This document shows positions 7,369-11,548 of a stretch of DNA of 11,548 bases, one piece after another. Positions within the stretch are counted from its first letter, which is position 1; every line of letters starts with the position of its first letter. Source of the stretch: Larix sibirica. Its lineage: Eukaryota > Streptophyta > Pinopsida > Pinales > Pinaceae. The notes under the pieces are model-generated. The model was not told where the DNA came from. It saw only the letters and a program-made list of their open reading frames with translations, and searched no databases. The stretch covers positions 1 through 11,548 of the forward strand of contig NWUY0304237455.1 of NCBI GenBank assembly GCA_004151065.3, in the 5' to 3' direction. The translations under genes were made by a program, and so were the position numbers.

Positions 7369-8749
7369 GTTGAGCACTGTGAGTGGCATTAAATAAAGGA
7401 AGCCTACCCAAGCAGCCTTTTGTTACCATTTAAAACTCCACTAATCTTGACTTGCAATAAAACCTTACTAAATCCTTCTCTATCACGAGATAAGATATGG
7501 ATGCAACATTTTATGTCTTTCAAGATCACATTAATAAGCTTATTTAGGGTCTCCACAATTAAATCCTCATACTTGAGGTGGGGTCTTGATTACCTGTATT
7601 TCATCACACTAAGTCTACCGACTAGGTTAAGTTCAAGTGTGGAATTTCCAAAAATTAGGAAAAAGAAAGACCATCAATTTTGTAAAGGTCCTTTAGGAAA
7701 ACTATAAACTCTAGTTTACCAAGGTGATTATTATAAAATCACCTAAGCTTTAAGCCTGTTTTCTTGAGGATAGGAAACGTTGACGATAGGAAAGGTGGAT
7801 ATTAGTTAATGGTTTTATTATATAAATTTTGGAGGTAATTATGTTCTTTCTATATATGAAATTCAATTTTATGATCTATACTAGCGTGACAACAAAGGTC
7901 AAGAAATAAGATGAAAGCAAGTAGGTTTTTTCTACAAAGTGTTTTTTCTAGAAGGTATATCAAATTCTTATTTGTATACATGGTTATACATTTATGTCCA
8001 TACTTTGAAGACTAACACAATTATTTATGTATATTTATTTCAAACAATTTGAGTGTTGATTCTCAATTGTCAAAGGTTCACCTATTTTATTAATTTGTTG
8101 TTACAAATGGCATATGGTTTTGAAAGAATCCCACTTGTTGGGATCTTAGTCAATTATAAGCCATGTATTTGGGATATTATCATTTAGTTGTCCGATCAAA
8201 TATTATTTTAATAAAGCTCTCATTTTGAACATACTTACCATTCCTTTCTCTTCATTTTACTATAAAATTATTGTTTTATTTCATGCTTTCTACTTCATTA
8301 TTTTATATGAAGTTTTCCTTAGATAGCCATTGTTTATAATATAGAACTGCATTTCATTTCATTTCATGCATGCTTTGATTTTATTAGTTCATTTAATTTA
8401 ATATTTATTTATTATAATAGTTGCAGATAAATTTTATAATCCATAACAACAACCTTAAATTCACATTTAACATTGAATTGATCACTAACCTAGGCTCATA
8501 TTAAAATTTATCCTACAAACATTAAAGAGACTTAGTACTTGTAAGGAGGAAGAGACCCACTAACATATTTAACATGTCAATTTCCTAATGAATAATTGAT
8601 TTTAGGGCTTAAAGCAACTTGGGTTTCATTCATATTTTCTTCTTGACCAACCCTACAATATTGTTTTGCATGTTGGTGTTTGAATCTCCGGTGAATCTTC
8701 ATTTTGGACACTAATGCAATGTCCATATCATGTTTGATTCTATGCATTT
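7369..8749. other. AT-rich intergenic stretch
   Basis: No recognisable gene. Visible small features are an AGGTGAT/ATCACCT inverted repeat at 7722-7728 and 7738-7744, a GATAGGAAA word occurring twice near 7770-7796, and (ATTTC)3 at 8351-8365 followed by a CATGCATG palindrome. A forward frame of 95 codons at 7420-7707 and an overlapping ATG-less reverse frame at about 7585-7405 match nothing known to me. Confidence 0.45.
8351..8365. repeat. (ATTTC)3 microsatellite
   Basis: Three perfect ATTTC units, followed at once by ATGCATGC. A short simple repeat of no apparent function. Confidence 0.85.
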
Positions 8750-9166
8750 ATGCATATTGTTTTATGTTCACCAATGTTAACAACCAAAAATATACAAGAA
8801 TATAAAAAATATCCCGCCAAAGAAGAATTGAGAGTTGTTTCCAAGGAGAGCGACACAGGCATAGTAGAATTGAAGCACGACGGATTTGAAAAATCAAAGG
8901 TTAGGATAGAATTGAAGTATATTTGTGGAGGTGATTTTAAAGATATATGATTAATATCAACCTTCTTAACATCCACCATATATATTTGTTATTGTGGAGA
9001 GAAAATGTAAATGATGATGAGGCATGCACAAGTAGTGCAATAGAGAGTGATTCCAACAATGATCATTAGGGCAACAATGGTGATGGTGATGGGGACAAAA
9101 CTAATGAGGAGGCTTGTCATGGTTATGAAGTCGATAAACTAACCTCTAGATCTAGTCGCAATGATG
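8750..9166 (+). pseudogene. Acidic coding remnant ending at a splice donor
   Basis: A first frame (8750-8949, 66 codons) carries a charged stretch (KEELRVVSKESDTGIVELKH) and ends in TGA. The next frame is open from about 8902 and contains ENVNDDEACTSSAIESDSNN, then a single TAG at 9067-9069, then an Asp/Asn/Gly-rich run (GNNGDGDGDKTNEEAC). It ends at ATG|GTAAGT, a consensus plant donor whose intron would start at 9167. A one-base frame change near 8940 plus one stop would make this a single decayed exon. The acidic low-complexity character recalls N-terminal regions of transposases or nuclear proteins, but no domain is recognised. Joining the two parts is inference. Confidence 0.25.
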
Positions 9167-9169
9167 GTA

Positions 9170-9694
9170 AGTATCATTTTTTTAAATATTGAACTATATT
9201 TTAATGATTAATAATAAAGAAAGTAACTTTTATGTTGCACTAATACCATCTTGTTTAGTTTCAATGTTCGATTTGATTTTCTTCTAAGTAAGGGTGTTCT
9301 TCAACAATACAATTTGAAAACCAAGCAAAGTCATCAACCGAATGACAAAGAAAATGAAGAAGATGAAATTATCAACCTTTATCTCAACCTCTTACTAGTA
9401 GTATTTATAAATACAAAAGTAACCTACTAGAAGGAAGCTTAAATAAACATTCATTATGTGACATTTGACTAGATATTACATGACATAATTTTGATAATGA
9501 TATTGTGTGATATTTTTTCATGCATTCAAATTTTACTATTATGTGTTATTATGCATTTGTCAATTATTTGATGTAATGGTTAGGTAAAATACATTGAACT
9601 AAAGTGGTTGAAAATAGAAAAGGGGATTTTAAAGTATATCAACAATCTCATTGACAATAGATTGCCAATTATTTTCTACCTAAGATATAATCAT
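9170..9694. other. Intergenic, no recognisable gene
   Basis: If the donor at 9167 is real this begins as intron. T-rich tracts ending in AG occur near 9259 and 9288. A forward frame after them has a charged run (QPNDKENEEDEIINL, about 9337-9381) and closes at about 9430, but its phase does not match the donor. The rest is AT-rich and empty. Confidence 0.35.
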
Positions 9695-9815
9695 ACCACA
9701 TGTCCCTATGGTTGTCCATAGGGATCTTCATGACTAGAGTGGCTCAAAATGTCCATGTAAGGGTACTTCTAGTCATGGAACAATGTGGTGCATTCATATC
9801 CATGTATATATGAAT
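9695..9815. repeat. Cluster of four perfect inverted repeats, nested three-way fold
   Basis: An outer stem ACCACAT (9695-9701) / ATGTGGT (9783-9789) encloses two hairpins. One is TCCCTATGG (9703-9711) / CCATAGGGA (9716-9724) with a TTGT loop. The other is CATGACTAGA (9729-9738) / TCTAGTCATG (9768-9777) with a loop of about 29 bases, extendable by three outer and inner pairs including G.T. Directly after comes ATTCATAT (9792-9799) / ATATGAAT (9808-9815). Spacers between helices are 1-5 bases. Because DNA palindromes fold on either strand, the strand is undefined. It may be a foldback element or MITE core, a structured RNA, or a hotspot of slippage. It contains no T-arm or anticodon arrangement that would make it a tRNA. 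Confidence 0.7.
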
Positions 9816-10567
9816 TGGAAATCAAATACTTGTTATGTTTTAACCATGACCACACTACGAGCAAGTGCAACAACCTAGTGAACCATTTTAGTCAAAAAAA
9901 TATCTCCACCCCAAACCATTGATTAATTGTTGGCAATATAACATTGTATATTAGAACATTCTGTATAGATATATCGTTGAGATGATGCAAATCTTGTGAG
10001 CCAAGAAGTTAAAGCATCCATAAAGTTCTTTTATGTCCATATGAAACTAAAAACGTTTTCCCTTATTTTTCCAAAATTTCTTTTGGGATATGTGGTAATG
10101 AGTGCCAATAAACAAGTATACCCTCCAAAACAGATTTTATGACTATCAGTTTGCTACCTCATGAGATCCACCTATGGGTACACCAGTTGGATACCCTTTT
10201 AGCAATGTTTTAATAGAATGGATTAAGTCTTTGAACTTGTAATCATTTGGTTCTAGCAAGAATTGTTCGGTGTAACTTTTGTATAGTTATGGTCACTTGA
10301 ATTACTTATGCATGTGAATTCCTATTAAGTTATTGTTTAATGAATATTGGACTATACTTTTTCATGTTTAAACTTGCTAAATATATAGCGTTGGAAATCC
10401 ATATCACTAGTTCATTATGTAGTTATATGTCCTTTCTAGGAAGATTGAATAATTACAATATTGATATCTTTGTATTTTTTAGCTTTGTCAATTGAATTTG
10501 CATTTTGGTGGTTTGGGGCTAAATATCACATATCTTATCTTGGTTGACACCTCAAAATCTTTCTAGA
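9816..10567. other. Intergenic, no recognisable gene
   Basis: AT-rich sequence with frequent stops in all frames. No repeat, RNA gene or coding motif could be supported by eye. Confidence 0.45.
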
Positions 10568-10945
10568 TTACACCAAAGAATTAATATCAGAATAATTGCT
10601 TTTAACTAGCAACATCAAAGCAGTACAACAAATAACCGAAATTAATTTCTTTTTTAAAATAAGAAAACAACTGGAATCAGTGTAATCCATCGATTCAGCT
10701 ATTTTTGCACCTAACAATAAGCAGTTTATTGCCACATTGAAAACAATTACGGCTGCTGATAGGATTACAACGCATGGGTAACCAGGAACCGAATTAAAGC
10801 AGCTGACTTCACTCAACACATGGACAAGAAAATGAAAGAAAACAAACTCTGAGGAACCCTGAGCATCAATATCAATATAGCAACACATCGAGAGGAAAAT
10901 GGATAAAACAACCTCTAGGTGTTTAAAATAGTGCATCAATATCAC
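10568..10945 (-). other. Unassigned 125-codon open frame
   Basis: The longest ATG-initiated open frame in the window. The translation is very hydrophobic, with segments such as VVLSIFLSMCCYIDID and CVVILSAAVIVFNVAI that could span a membrane. However, hydrophobic residues with T-rich codons are what any frame opposite an A/C-rich strand gives. No family motif, leader or splice signal supports it. I list it because it is the longest frame, and judge it probably non-coding. Confidence 0.12.
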
Positions 10946-11548
10946 AAATTTCTTTCTCAGAACCCTTGTGTTCTATAAGAGCCTCGTTGGATGTGCTACT
11001 TAAATCATGGGAAAGCATGAATGAATCAATAACCTTAACCCTGATTAGATTTTATGAGCGACACATTAGAGGAACCCTAAGCCTCAAGTTTGAACAAGCA
11101 CATACAAAAACACCAATATAATTTGCTCATTAGAATTAGCCAGGCATTAGAGACCTCCCAACTATAAATTCATGTGGGCAAACTAATTGTTAAAGGGCCA
11201 AAGAAAGATATAGGGAGATTAAAAATATGGACTCATGGAGTTGTCAGCTCATCCAAAATGATACAAGCTGAATGGACTTCCTTTCAATCATGTTTCTAGC
11301 AACTCATCCCTGAGGAAAACAGATGGGATCGAGCGATTTATGAGCACAGAGTTCTGAGAACTTGGTTGTATATTTGGATTTATTTGGGAGAACGACATCT
11401 TACTCTCTCGAACGGTTCAGGTGCAGCGATAGATTTTGGTTTAAATGGTAATAACATATATTTTTCCTAACATAATCACATATTTTGGTTTTCCATACAT
11501 ATATTTTAAATATCCATAGCATAAACTTAAAGAAAGTGACCACTTAAA
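10946..11548. other. Intergenic, no recognisable gene
   Basis: No coding frame is supported. GAGGAACCCTAAGCCTCAA near 11070-11090 resembles GAGGAACCCTGAGCATCAA near 10851-10870 (two differences), which hints at an old local duplication about 220 bases apart. The far right end is AT-rich and runs off the window. Confidence 0.35.

Noticed and set aside
7405-7585. About 60-codon minus-strand frame with no stop (contains EDLIVETLNKLINVILKD)
   Set aside because: No ATG, no recognised family, and a competing forward frame over the same bases. Such a frame can occur by chance.
1-11548. LTR pair, primer-binding site, CRISPR array, rRNA or a multi-gene system
   Set aside because: None could be seen by eye on either strand. 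Distant diverged repeats could be missed without a dot plot.

Overview
This window is eukaryotic nuclear DNA, most likely from a seed plant with a large, repeat-rich genome. I lean towards a gymnosperm. The DNA is very AT-rich and CpG-poor. There are no bacterial operons, ribosome binding sites, rRNAs or CRISPR repeats, and recognisable coding blocks are few, short and damaged. The clearest marker is a broken PPR-DYW gene, a family confined almost entirely to land plants. The gymnosperm assignment rests on the wording of that PPR and of the neighbouring retroelement relic; it is inference, not proof.

Layout. Positions 1-1411 hold no recognisable gene, apart from two small palindromes at the left edge. 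Positions 1412-2380 (minus) are the last third of a PPR-DYW RNA-editing factor, interrupted by stops and single-base deletions. A perfect (ATT)7 microsatellite at 2385-2405 separates it from a same-strand relic of an LTR-retrotransposon polyprotein (2411-2871, protease-like region). Positions 2872-4186 are anonymous. A 63-base exon-like block with good splice signals lies at 4187-4249, followed by short degenerate tandem duplications to 4766. Positions 4767-5868 have no clear gene, and 5869-6195 looks like the first exon of a gene for an organelle-targeted protein with one in-frame stop. A TATA/CCAAT promoter-like block sits at 6493-6604, and a minus-strand exon-intron-exon pattern at 7017-7226. 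Positions 7400-8750 are AT-rich and empty. An acidic coding remnant with a consensus splice donor covers about 8750-9166, a dense cluster of perfect inverted repeats lies at 9695-9815, and the rest is anonymous.

How the parts relate. I see no intact gene and no multi-gene system. The window reads as a graveyard of gene and transposon fragments with a few exon-like islands. The least explained item is the nested inverted-repeat cluster at 9695-9815. No function is claimed for it.
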